From NCBI RefSeq assembly GCF_000162575.1, contig NZ_CM000776.2:934950-998949 (forward strand): a stretch of 64,000 nucleotides of DNA, read 5' to 3'. A model generated the notes under the pieces. The model had not been told where the DNA came from and searched no databases. It was given only the letters and a program-made list of their open reading frames with translations. How positions within the stretch are numbered: position 1 is the first letter of the stretch; every line of letters begins with the position of its first letter. The translations under genes and the position numbers were made by a program. Below, piece by piece: positions 28,933-36,671 of the stretch. Source of the stretch: Helicobacter canadensis MIT 98-5491 (GTDB lineage Bacteria > Campylobacterota > Campylobacteria > Campylobacterales > Helicobacteraceae).

Positions 28933-30075
28933 ATGTTTAAGTCACTTTATTTTCGTATGCGAATTATCCATATCTTGGGTATTATTGTATTGGCGGTTAA
29001 TGCGTTGTTTTTTACTGAAAATCTCATCGGACAAATTGTGCAATTTGTTATCGTGGTTGCACTTATCATACACGATATTGATGAAAAAACTTGGGGGGTT
29101 AATATGACAAAGATTATTGCCAAAGAGCTTAAATCAATCACATTAGCTTCTAAAATCAAAGTTAATACTTCATATAGCACAGAAAATGGTAAGATTCTTT
29201 CACTTATTGATGATTTCAAAGCACGCATTCAAGGCGTAGTAGAAACCATATACCAAAAGGTTGAAACTGGTCAAACAGATATTAATGGACTTGGAAGAAT
29301 CGCTGATTCACTAAAAAGTCTCACACAAGATATGAATGTTATTGTTGAATCAACAAGCACAAAGGCGGATTCTACTAACATACTTTTGCAAAATTTTAAT
29401 GAAGAAATTTTGCAAACCAAATCCGAACAAGAATCAATGTTTGCTTCTATGCAAGAGATTAGAAAATTACTTAAAGATGTGTATGATTTGGTAGAAAATA
29501 TTTTTAATCAAAATGCTAATCTCATTTCGCATTTTGAATCATTAGAAACTAATACAAATGCGATTATAAGCATTGTAGAAGCGGTGCGATCAATAGCAGA
29601 TCAAACTAATCTTTTGGCGCTTAATGCAGCTATTGAAGCCGCAAGGGCAGGAGAACACGGAAGAGGGTTTGCTGTGGTGGCTGATGAGGTGCGAAAACTT
29701 GCCGAAAACACTCAACATAGCCTCGCTGAAATTGATAGCAATGTCAAAGCAATCACTCAAGATGTTACTGAAAGCAAGGAAGTTATCATAGAAAATAGAG
29801 AAAATGTAGAGAATCTGCTCTCACGCACCAATGATGCTAATACTAAAATTGGCACTTTTGAAAGTATTTTTAATGAAAGTTTTGAAACCACTAAAAAGCT
29901 TATCAATCATAGTGGCGTGATGAGTAAGGATCTCACAATTATCAATGAAGATATGAAAAAAATCCTTGATTTTGCTAAGCATAATCTCACAACTTCTCAA
30001 AATGTGCATGGAATCTCTCTTTCTATCCAAGATAGTTTTGGAGAACTTAAAAAGAGTGTAGAAAATCTCTCATAA
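28933..30075 (+). CDS. methyl-accepting chemotaxis protein without a large periplasmic domain
   Basis: A 380-residue chemoreceptor. The conserved signalling hairpin is present with [36 protein letters not shown] (about residues 226-261), which binds CheA and CheW. The N terminus has two closely spaced hydrophobic segments (about residues 10-28 and 32-47) with only a few residues between, so there is no external ligand-binding domain. Sensing is more likely internal or through membrane state. AAGGA lies seven bases before the ATG. A 91-base gap separates it from moaC. Confidence 0.92.
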   Translation: MFKSLYFRMRIIHILGIIVLAVNALFFTENLIGQIVQFVIVVALIIHDIDEKTWGVNMTKIIAKELKSITLASKIKVNTSYSTENGKILSLIDDFKARIQGVVETIYQKVETGQTDINGLGRIADSLKSLTQDMNVIVESTSTKADSTNILLQNFNEEILQTKSEQESMFASMQEIRKLLKDVYDLVENIFNQNANLISHFESLETNTNAIISIVEAVRSIADQTNLLALNAAIEAARAGEHGRGFAVVADEVRKLAENTQHSLAEIDSNVKAITQDVTESKEVIIENRENVENLLSRTNDANTKIGTFESIFNESFETTKKLINHSGVMSKDLTIINEDMKKILDFAKHNLTTSQNVHGISLSIQDSFGELKKSVENLS

Positions 30076-30086
30076 GCTCACAAAGC

Positions 30087-30115
30087 AAAGCACGATAAAT
30101 ATCGGTGCTTTGTGT
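30087..30115 (+). terminator. hairpin downstream of the chemoreceptor gene
   Basis: AAAGCAC-GAT and ATCGGTGCTTT can pair around AAAT with one bulged base, starting about 15 bases after the stop codon. There is no U run after it, so it would be a weak intrinsic terminator at best. Confidence 0.35.
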
Positions 30116-30176
30116 AGAATCGTGGTGCTAGGGGTAAAGGCGTTTGCAATGCTTGTGAAAATCCATAAGAATCTTG

Positions 30177-30182
30177 TATAAT
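30177..30182 (+). promoter_or_regulatory. -10 element for the GlcG/HbpS-like gene
   Basis: TATAAT preceded by TTG lies about 65 bases before the ATG at 30247. It matches the strong -10 consensus used in this genus. Confidence 0.5.
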
Positions 30183-30246
30183 GTTATGAAGTTGGGGTTT
30201 GGCATATGTGCTAAGCCTTGTTAGTCTAGAATCTAAAGGAATTACA

Positions 30247-30720
30247 ATGCTTAAAAAACTTCTTTTTATTGTTTGTTCTTGTGTGTCGCAAATGTCTGGA
30301 GCTGCCTTTGTCCAAGTGCCTGTTTTGTCAAATGAAGCGGTGCAGGGAATCTTGCAAAAAGCAAGTGCGTTTGCGGTGCAACATAATCACGCAGTAAGCA
30401 TAACAATCGTAGATAGGTCGGGTCAAGTTTTGGCTGTTTTTAGGGATTATAATGCTGGTGTGCATACCCTACGCTCTAGCTACAAAAAGGCTTACACTGC
30501 GAATTCTCAAAAGAAAGAAACCGCTGATATTGCAAAGGGGATTCGCGAGGGTAAGATTCCTGAGGATTTGAAGTTTTTGGATGAAAATTTTTCGTTTTTA
30601 GATGGGGGGATTCCTATCGTGATTGATGGTGTTGTAGTCGGTGGTATCGGTGTCGGTGGTGCGCACGGCTCTGAGGATGTGGCTGTGGCAAAGGCTGGGC
30701 TAGAGTTTCTTAGTAAATAG
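30247..30720 (+). CDS. secreted GlcG/HbpS-family protein
   Basis: A 157-residue protein of the GlcG/HbpS (DUF336) family, whose members bind haem, corrinoids or other small ligands and often form octamers. The family core is clear: [20 protein letters not shown], then SYKKAYTA, and the glycine-rich end [32 protein letters not shown]. From the ATG at 30247 the protein has a signal peptide ([14 protein letters not shown]), so it is periplasmic. An upstream in-frame start at 30199 lacks a signal-like start. AAAGGAATT precedes the chosen ATG. It borders the defence island. Confidence 0.85.
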   Translation: MLKKLLFIVCSCVSQMSGAAFVQVPVLSNEAVQGILQKASAFAVQHNHAVSITIVDRSGQVLAVFRDYNAGVHTLRSSYKKAYTANSQKKETADIAKGIREGKIPEDLKFLDENFSFLDGGIPIVIDGVVVGGIGVGGAHGSEDVAVAKAGLEFLSK

Positions 30721-30735
30721 CTTTTGCTTGTTTGT

Positions 30736-30750
30736 CTAGCCAAAGGCTAG
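30736..30750. terminator. small hairpin at the island edge
   Basis: CTAGCC and GGCTAG pair perfectly around AAA, 16 bases after the GlcG-like stop codon. The right arm overlaps the 57-bp repeat. It may end the GlcG-like transcript. A following U run is short. Confidence 0.3.
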
Positions 30751-30803
30751 TTTGGCACTATGGAGTTTTTTCGTGCGGTTTTTTGGAGAGAGAAAAGCAC
30801 TAA
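30747..30803. repeat. 57-bp direct repeat, copy A (left edge of the type IIS unit)
   Basis: Bases 30747-30803 are identical to 34809-34865. They begin CTAGTTTGGCAC and end AAAGCACTAA. Bases on both sides differ between copies. Crossing over between copies would remove 4062 bp containing the methyltransferase, HNH gene, the 200-residue ORF and the 54-residue ORF. Confidence 0.95.
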
Positions 30804-30872
30804 GCTGATACTAACGAAATAGGCGATTATTGGAAAAACATCACCACCAAAGGCATATATCATAATTATAGG
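30747..30872 (-). pseudogene. C-terminal remnant of a membrane pentapeptide-protein gene
   Basis: Forty-one open codons on the minus strand end in TAG at 30747-30749, with an in-frame stop just upstream at 30873-30875. The translation is a hydrophobic segment (GGDVFPIIAYFVSISL) followed by VLFSLQKTARKNSIVPN. The last 17 residues are the same as the end of the intact protein encoded at 34809-36617, and the bases are identical for 57 nt. Just before that the two differ in sequence but match in pattern (IAY..S..LVLFSLQ). This is therefore the tail of a paralogue, not a simple copy. The rest of the gene is gone, replaced by the methyltransferase unit. Confidence 0.75.
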
Positions 30873-30895
30873 CTAAATGAGTTTTTAGTGTATTG

Positions 30896-32665
30896 CTAAT
30901 AATTGGAGCTTAATCTCTTTAAGGCTATATTGTAATACTTTTTAGATAACTCAATGCCTAAAAAGTTTCTACCATTGCAAATGGCAGCTACACCTGTGCT
31001 TCCGCTTCCCATAAATGGATCTAGCACCAAATCATCTTTATTTGTGTGTATTTGTATTATTTCTTGCATAACTTTTAAACTTTTTTGTGTTGGGTGTTCT
31101 GTTCTCTCAAAACCTCTAACAACAGGTGCTGTATACATTGCTCGTAGATATTTTTTGTTATTTGGTTTATTAAAGACCCACTTAGCACCTTTTTTTACTG
31201 CCCAAACAGCAAATTCCATGTCTTGAACATATCTCCTGCTTATATTTCTAGGCATGGGATTACTTTTTTGCCATATCAAAATATCTTTAACTACACAATC
31301 GCTATTTTCAAGAGTATCACAAATATGACTTACAAATCTATAAGAACAAAAAATTATAAAAGAGCCATTAATATCCAGAATTTTAGAGTAACTTTTTATC
31401 CAATTAAAAAGATCAAATTTCTTATCCCACTCTCCAAAATCAATACCTTGACGCTTTGCGCTATTCATAGTTGAAAAGTTATTATCTTGTGAGATATTAT
31501 AAGGAGGGTCTGTTATGATGTGATTTACTTTGAGACCTTGTTTTATAAATGTTTCTATCATGGAATATGAATCGGAATTATATATAGTGAAGTTTTTCCC
31601 TGTATGCTGATCTTGGTTTATTTGATTTATAATATTATCTGCCAATGCCTTAGCCAATAATGGTGGAACTGCATTCCCTATTTGTTTGCATACCTGTGTT
31701 TTTGTTCCTTTAAAATAAAAGTTATCATCAAAACTTTGGATTCTGGCGGCTTCTCTTGGTGTAATTGCTCTATGAAGAACAGGGTGGGAGTTTTTGCCAT
31801 TGCTTGGAGTATCAAATCTAGTGTCTATTGTAGGACTAACATCATCCCAAACTAATCTGCCCCAAGTCGTAGAGAATTTTTGCTTACCATGTAAGTGTGT
31901 AGGCAAACATTCTTTTCCACATTCTGGAGCTATCATCTTTAGCTTATTTATTGCTGCTTTTGAGTGGTTAGAAGCTATGTGATATTGTAATCTATCAGCT
32001 CTCATTATCTTTTGATAGTCGCTTTGTGGTTCTATTTTATATTCTGCTTGTATAGTGCCTTCACCGCTTTCTAGGTAATTAAGATCGCTGATGGCATCTT
32101 TTACACTTACCAAACAATTACTTTCTTTAGGAAAGCTCAAAAGACGCTCTTTGTGTGCTATAAAAAACACTCTTTCTCTATTTTGTGGGACTCCATAATG
32201 TTTTGCATTTAAAATTTTACAATTTACCACATAACCCATATTTTTTATTTTTTTTATAATCTCTTCTCTAAAATACCCATTCACCGCATTGTATAGATTT
32301 TTTACATTTTCGATTATAAAAATTTCCGGATTTACTTTCTCTACTAACTCTAAATACTCTAAAAATAAAAAATTTCTCTCATCGGCAAGACCTAAATTTT
32401 TACCCTTTAGGCTAAAACCTTGACAAGGCGGACCTCCTATCACCATATTTACTTTTAGTTCTTTTGCTAAATTTACAACCTTGTCTTTAACTTCTTTGTT
32501 TGTTATGTCGCCACAAATGCCAATTGCTTGTTTAAAGTTGTGATTAAAAGTATCTATTGCTGCTTTTTCGAAGTCAAGACCTATAACAGTCTTAAAATTT
32601 TTATTTTGCTCTAATCCATATGAAAAACCACCGGCGCCACAGAATAAATCTAAAATTCTATACAC
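30896..32665 (-). CDS. bifunctional DNA methyltransferase: m5C domain fused to beta-class N6A/N4C domain
   Basis: One 589-residue protein with two whole methyltransferases. Residues 1-350 form a C5-cytosine enzyme: motif I DLFCGAGG (6-13), motif IV GGPPCQGFS with catalytic C81, ENV (119-121), QNRER (161-165) and motif X QIGNAVPP (328-335). Residues 355-589 form an amino-methyltransferase with DPPY (386-389) before FMGSGSTG (551-558), the beta-class order. Two different methylations in one protein suit an asymmetric target with C modified on one strand and A (or C) on the other, as in HpyAV- and MnlI-type type IIS systems. The start is GTG at 32665. It is divergent from the HNH gene. Confidence 0.9.
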   Translation of the reverse strand: MYRILDLFCGAGGFSYGLEQNKNFKTVIGLDFEKAAIDTFNHNFKQAIGICGDITNKEVKDKVVNLAKELKVNMVIGGPPCQGFSLKGKNLGLADERNFLFLEYLELVEKVNPEIFIIENVKNLYNAVNGYFREEIIKKIKNMGYVVNCKILNAKHYGVPQNRERVFFIAHKERLLSFPKESNCLVSVKDAISDLNYLESGEGTIQAEYKIEPQSDYQKIMRADRLQYHIASNHSKAAINKLKMIAPECGKECLPTHLHGKQKFSTTWGRLVWDDVSPTIDTRFDTPSNGKNSHPVLHRAITPREAARIQSFDDNFYFKGTKTQVCKQIGNAVPPLLAKALADNIINQINQDQHTGKNFTIYNSDSYSMIETFIKQGLKVNHIITDPPYNISQDNNFSTMNSAKRQGIDFGEWDKKFDLFNWIKSYSKILDINGSFIIFCSYRFVSHICDTLENSDCVVKDILIWQKSNPMPRNISRRYVQDMEFAVWAVKKGAKWVFNKPNNKKYLRAMYTAPVVRGFERTEHPTQKSLKVMQEIIQIHTNKDDLVLDPFMGSGSTGVAAICNGRNFLGIELSKKYYNIALKRLSSNY

Positions 32666-32695
32666 TTTTATATTCCTGAGGTATGATTTTTTTAT

Positions 32696-32758
32696 CCCTC
32701 AATTTTATTGTATATTTTCTTTATTCTTTATAAAATAAACTAACAATAAAAATAAGGG
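32696..32758. promoter_or_regulatory. interrupted inverted repeat in the divergent promoter of the type IIS unit
   Basis: CCCT-3-TTTTATTGT (32696-32711) faces ACAATAAAA-3-AGGG (32743-32758) with equal gaps in both arms. Thirteen of sixteen arm positions pair. The 31 bases between them are AT-rich and could hold the start signals for both the methyltransferase (minus) and the HNH gene (plus). No separate controller gene is present, so a methyltransferase or other factor acting here is possible but unproved. Confidence 0.4.
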
Positions 32759-32761
32759 TGA

Positions 32762-33997
32762 ATGATGGAATATTTAAAGGTGTCAGACTTTTTGGCATCT
32801 GAAGCAGAAATGCCGTTTCTTCTTGGTGCTTTTTATGGCAGATATTGCTTTACGGATGATGGTAGTCTTATATATACACTATCTGTGTATAGGAAATCAT
32901 CTTATATGTCAGATGAAGCTTTTTATGAAGAAAGCAAGATTGATTATTTAAAACAACTAAATTTTCAAAGCGAAATTTCTCAGTGGCACATCAATAACAA
33001 TGAGAAGATAAAAAGAGCGGAATTTGTATTTGTTTTGGAAAATGACTTAAGATTAAGTCAAAGTCAGTTTTTTGCTAGGCTTTATACTAAAATCTTATTA
33101 AGTGATTTTGTAGGAAATAATAACTTTTTAGAAGAAAGGAAAAAGTTTGCAAGAGCATTTTTTGAACTAAGGGGAAGTATTGATACAAAAAGACCATTAT
33201 TAGCAAAAGATTATTTTTATAATAGTATTCTAGAGTTAAAAAGAATCAGTCTATTTTTAGACAATTTAGGCTTGTCTATAAATGTTCTAAATATTAACTT
33301 TAGAGATTTACAATCCCAGTATGTATCTGGCGAAAATCGTAGAAATACCCAATTAAGAATAAACTTGTATTGGTATTTGGAAAAAATAGGACTTATGAAT
33401 ATTTACAAAGCAGAGATTGTAAAGAGAGCATACGGAATTGATTATGAATATACTGGAAATGGATATTATAGTTTTGAATGCAGAGCGCCTACATTTAATA
33501 AAAATAGTTTCCAGGAACGCATTAATTTTTACGCTACCCGTATTTTGAATAATGATTTAACAGAAAGAGATATTAAAAATCTTAGAGAAGAGTTAAATTT
33601 TGACGAAAACACAAATAATGATTTTAAAAGAAACATAAATATAGCTCAATTGGTAAGATATCAAACAAAAGATGAGTGTGCTGCTTGTAAGAATAAATAT
33701 AACATTGCGGATAGGAGTTTCTTGCTTAGAAAGTTTCCAGAAAGGTATTACACAGAAATACATCATTTTGTATCAGTAGGAAAAGAGAAAGAGCTGGATG
33801 TTGTAGAGAATTTAACTAAATTATGTCCTGCTTGTCATAGGGCTTTAGGGCGTGGCAAAGCAAGTGAGCAATATCAAAAAAAATTGATTGAAAATATTAT
33901 GGATGCCAATGAGTATAATCTAGAATTTGCTAGTTTGATATTTGAGAGTGATGACAAAGATTATTTGATACAAAAAGTATATGAAAATTTAAAATAA
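32762..33997 (+). CDS. HNH endonuclease, probable type IIS restriction enzyme
   Basis: A 411-residue protein with a C-terminal HNH (beta-beta-alpha metal) domain: C306-A-A-C309, then E-I-H334-H335-F, then C355-P-A-C358-H359. The four cysteines would hold a structural zinc and the histidines the catalytic metal. The first 300 residues match nothing I recognise and may read the DNA target. MnlI and HpyAV are known HNH type IIS restriction enzymes that pair with m5C plus m6A methyltransferases. The fused methyltransferase next door makes the same arrangement likely here. Two ATGs lie in tandem (32762 and 32765) behind AAGGG; the second has better spacing. Confidence 0.8.
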   Translation: MMEYLKVSDFLASEAEMPFLLGAFYGRYCFTDDGSLIYTLSVYRKSSYMSDEAFYEESKIDYLKQLNFQSEISQWHINNNEKIKRAEFVFVLENDLRLSQSQFFARLYTKILLSDFVGNNNFLEERKKFARAFFELRGSIDTKRPLLAKDYFYNSILELKRISLFLDNLGLSINVLNINFRDLQSQYVSGENRRNTQLRINLYWYLEKIGLMNIYKAEIVKRAYGIDYEYTGNGYYSFECRAPTFNKNSFQERINFYATRILNNDLTERDIKNLREELNFDENTNNDFKRNINIAQLVRYQTKDECAACKNKYNIADRSFLLRKFPERYYTEIHHFVSVGKEKELDVVENLTKLCPACHRALGRGKASEQYQKKLIENIMDANEYNLEFASLIFESDDKDYLIQKVYENLK

Positions 33998-34019
33998 CTA
34001 TAAAATACAGGAATATAAT

Positions 34020-34622
34020 ATGGGAGATTATAAAGCAAATAATACGCAATATTCTGAAGAATTAGCAATAAAAATTTTGGGTAAGCTTCACATAAAAGCG
34101 GCACTAAATAATAGTGATGATATAACAAAAGTAGATTTACTAGCTGGTGATAAAAATATCAAAATTGATGTCCAATATTCACAAAATTTTTCAAAATACG
34201 GCGATTTAAGAGTGGATTTTGTTTCGGCATATTCCGATGGATGCAAAGGTAGCTTTTTTCATAATAATATTTTATTTCAAGAATTTGAGAAGCAACATGG
34301 ATTTAAGGTAGATAAAGTGGGAAAATGGTTTCAGGATGATTATTTGGATGCTGCAATTATACTTTTTTATAACCATGAATTAAAACGAAATTGTATGCCA
34401 GATAGGATTTTAATAATTAGACAAGATGTTTTACTAGAAAGCTTATGTAATAAAGTATCTGCCGCTAAACTAAATCACAAAAAAGAGCTTGGAGATAAAC
34501 ATGGTTCTGCGTTTATACCTATAAATGTGGAGCAATTGGTGCAAAATTATTTATGTTACTATGGTTCAATATCTGATTTGACTAACAAAAAAGATGATAT
34601 AAAAAAATACTTAAACTATTAA
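34020..34622 (+). CDS. uncharacterised protein of the type IIS unit, possible nuclease-like fold
   Basis: A 200-residue soluble protein I cannot assign. It starts 22 bases after the HNH gene behind CAGGAATATAAT, so it is likely co-transcribed. Near residues 43-55 the pattern VDLLAGDKNIKIDVQ resembles the PD-(D/E)xK layout: an aspartate, a strand, then D-x-Q in place of D/E-x-K. That match is weak. It could be a second nuclease subunit, a specificity helper or an unrelated gene carried with the unit. AT-rich codon use is like its neighbours. Confidence 0.55.
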   Translation: MGDYKANNTQYSEELAIKILGKLHIKAALNNSDDITKVDLLAGDKNIKIDVQYSQNFSKYGDLRVDFVSAYSDGCKGSFFHNNILFQEFEKQHGFKVDKVGKWFQDDYLDAAIILFYNHELKRNCMPDRILIIRQDVLLESLCNKVSAAKLNHKKELGDKHGSAFIPINVEQLVQNYLCYYGSISDLTNKKDDIKKYLNY

Positions 34623-34630
34623 AATAAGCT

Positions 34631-34795
34631 TCAGTCTAAAATTTGGATTAATGCTATTTGTTTTCCCTCTATGATTTTTATTTCATCATCGGTTAGGTGG
34701 TAGAGTTTATAGACTAGAGAATCTATGTGAGATTCTAGCTCTTTGGTGTCTGTGGCTTTGTTTGTAGAATCTAACATATAGCTAATTTCTTGCAT
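34631..34795 (-). CDS. 54-residue ORF derived from the tail of the type IIG enzyme
   Basis: The ATG at 34795 has AAAGGA seven bases upstream, directly after the stop of the pentapeptide gene. The product (starting MQEISYMLDSTNKATD) carries the last residues of the type IIG enzyme from DSTNKA to IIEGK, with exactly 21 residues missing inside, then nine new residues (QIALIQILD). The missing part is 63 bases, so the frame is kept. A ribosome binding site and an intact frame suggest it could be translated as the last gene of the operon. It may equally be a fossil of a second type IIG gene. Confidence 0.5.
   Translation of the reverse strand: MQEISYMLDSTNKATDTKELESHIDSLVYKLYHLTDDEIKIIEGKQIALIQILD
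34661..34755. repeat. type IIG tail repeat, copy 1 (95 bp)
   Basis: Identical over 95 bases to 38316-38410 at the end of the type IIG gene. After it, 18 more bases (from 34756) match 38474-38491, which shows a 63-base internal deletion relative to the intact gene. On the other side the match ends at GAGGGAAAA, exactly where the intact gene's stop codon would begin. Confidence 0.95.
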
Positions 34796-34808
34796 TTTTA
34801 TATCCTTT

Positions 34809-34865
34809 CTAGTTTGGCACTATGGAGTTTTTTCGTGCGGTTTTTTGGAGAGAGAAAAGCACTAA
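34809..34865. repeat. 57-bp direct repeat, copy B (3' end of the pentapeptide gene)
   Basis: Same 57 bases as 30747-30803. Here the repeat is the intact 3' end of the membrane pentapeptide gene, including its TAG stop. Confidence 0.95.
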
Positions 34866-36617
34866 TAATGTAGAAATTGTGTAGGCAATAGTTATGGATT
34901 GAAAAATAGGATCTTTTATCTCTATAGAAGTGTTTAAGAGTTTGCCTATTAGAGGATTTAAGATAGCGATGTTTTTGCCTATAGAAATAGAAGTTATGAT
35001 ATAAGCTGCTATAACTAGTAAAAATCGCACAAAAACGCAATCCAAAGAGATTAATGAAAAATAAATAACAAAAAATAAAACAAAATTTATAAAATTAAGA
35101 TAACTTTGCCAATAGTGCATATCGTTTAAGTTAAGCAATGTTATTAGGGTTGCTATGATTGCTGCATAAAAAAATATTATAGCTACAGATATTAGCATAA
35201 AGAAGCATATGTTTTTTAATGAGTTCTTTGTAAAAGATAAAATTAATTTTATATTCTTTATATATAATTTGCGTTCTAAATAGATTGTTTTATATAAATA
35301 ATATAAACACGATACTGCTAAAGCTAAAAAGATTAAAAAAACTAACCAATCGTATTTTTTGATATCCTTTTTTAGCGTTATTGCTTTATCACCTAATTGG
35401 TGCAGGATGTCAGAAATAATCGGTTCTTTGCCTTGCATAAGATCAAAGTTTCCTATCCATAGCAATACAGCATACAAAGCCACCAAAAGCACAAGATTAT
35501 TAAAGCATTTCAAAAAATCTGTATGATGATCGCAAAGGTTGCGATAAAACCTTAAAAGTAAAAAGTCTATAAGCTCTTTAAAGGGTTTTATGTTTTTTCT
35601 TGCATCTTCATTATTATTTGCATTGATACCCCTTTTGTGCCTACTTTCTTTTAGTTCTAGTTCTTTGCAATAGAGTTCGCATTTGTGGAATTCTGAAGCA
35701 TCTAGTAAGTTATTATCTTTTATCAAAGTGCTTTTAAAAATCCTAAATGAATCTCTAAAGTCGTTTGCAAAATGTGCTAGGGGCTTTTTAATACTTTCTC
35801 TTTTGTTGTATTCTGTATGTTCTTGCTTGATTTTCTCTTTTAGGCTTTCAAAGCCAAAATTAAGATTTGCATTTACCGCATTAAGACTTCCTTTGAATTG
35901 TGCTTGTGAGAAATTAAAGGCTTTATCAAACTTCACTCCATAAAAACAAGCTGTTTTTTCAAACTCGCATTTGCTAAAATCGGCTGAATCTTTAAAAGTG
36001 GAGTTGTTAAAATCGGCATTTTCTTTAAATTTTCCATGAATAGTAAGCGGTTTTTCAAATGTGCAATAACTCATTAGAAAAACATCTAGGCACTCTTTAA
36101 AATTTAAAGTTATTTTTTCTTTAAACTCGCATTGCATAAAACAAAGTTTTTTTAGATCTTTTGTAAAATCGGTATTTAAAAATTCACAATGAAACACACA
36201 ATTCATAAATAATAAAGGATATTTTTCAAGTAAAATTGGTAGCTTAAAACAAGATATGTTTTTTATATCTTGTTCTTGGAGATCTTTACTATCTTGTTGA
36301 TTTTCATTGTATGGTTGTATTTTTGGCTTGGGCATTATGCAAAATGTATCAGAACTATACTGAATAGAAAAATCTTTGCCGAAAACATCTTGAATCTCTT
36401 TTGTTCCGATACACTCGTAAGTAATTTCTTTGGTTCTTTTTAATGTTTCATCAAGTGTTGTCCATGAAAGTTGCACCATTCCTTCAGATATAGACTTAAT
36501 CTTGCGACAAATTTCATCGATACATTGAGATTTATCTAAAAAAGTATCAAAATTTTCAACTTCCTTACTTACTTTATCCCAAATCTCTTGTTCTTGCTCT
36601 TTGGTAAGATGTTTCAT
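34809..36617 (-). CDS. membrane-anchored pentapeptide-repeat-like protein
   Basis: A 602-residue protein with a soluble N-terminal half and a membrane C-terminal half. Residues about 130-260 show degenerate pentapeptide repeats built around central F or L, for example ADFNNSTFKDSADFSKCEFEK, which would form a right-handed quadrilateral helix. From about residue 365 there are six or so hydrophobic helices, ending VLFSLQKTARKNSIVPN. Similar proteins occur in Campylobacter and Helicobacter without a known role. Its ATG overlaps the TAA of a type IIG tail copy as TAATG, and GAGGGA from that tail is its ribosome binding site. It follows the KAP ATPase in the same operon. Confidence 0.7.
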   Translation of the reverse strand: MKHLTKEQEQEIWDKVSKEVENFDTFLDKSQCIDEICRKIKSISEGMVQLSWTTLDETLKRTKEITYECIGTKEIQDVFGKDFSIQYSSDTFCIMPKPKIQPYNENQQDSKDLQEQDIKNISCFKLPILLEKYPLLFMNCVFHCEFLNTDFTKDLKKLCFMQCEFKEKITLNFKECLDVFLMSYCTFEKPLTIHGKFKENADFNNSTFKDSADFSKCEFEKTACFYGVKFDKAFNFSQAQFKGSLNAVNANLNFGFESLKEKIKQEHTEYNKRESIKKPLAHFANDFRDSFRIFKSTLIKDNNLLDASEFHKCELYCKELELKESRHKRGINANNNEDARKNIKPFKELIDFLLLRFYRNLCDHHTDFLKCFNNLVLLVALYAVLLWIGNFDLMQGKEPIISDILHQLGDKAITLKKDIKKYDWLVFLIFLALAVSCLYYLYKTIYLERKLYIKNIKLILSFTKNSLKNICFFMLISVAIIFFYAAIIATLITLLNLNDMHYWQSYLNFINFVLFFVIYFSLISLDCVFVRFLLVIAAYIITSISIGKNIAILNPLIGKLLNTSIEIKDPIFQSITIAYTISTLLVLFSLQKTARKNSIVPN

Positions 36618-36671
36618 TATTTTCCCTCTATGATTTTTATTTCATCTTTAGTTAGATTGTAGAGTTTATAG
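36615..36671. repeat. type IIG tail repeat, copy 2 (diverged)
   Basis: The first 32 bases (36615-36646) are identical to 38311-38342, including the TAATG junction and GAGGGA. Beyond that it diverges (ATCGGTTAGGTGG against TTTAGTTAGATTG) and then matches again at TAGAGTTTATAGA. Read in the type IIG frame it gives IYKLYNLTKDEIKIIEGK and stop. The KAP gene ends inside it in another frame. Confidence 0.9.

Noticed and set aside
28838-29107. 89-codon open frame overlapping the start of the chemoreceptor gene
   Set aside because: It shares bases with the well-supported chemoreceptor in another frame and has no family signal; its hydrophobic look comes from the membrane helices read in the other frame.
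30747-34865. Idea that the type IIS unit is a transposon with target-site duplications
   Set aside because: No transposase, integrase or terminal inverted repeats. The 57-bp repeat is coding sequence from related genes and far too long for a usual target duplication.
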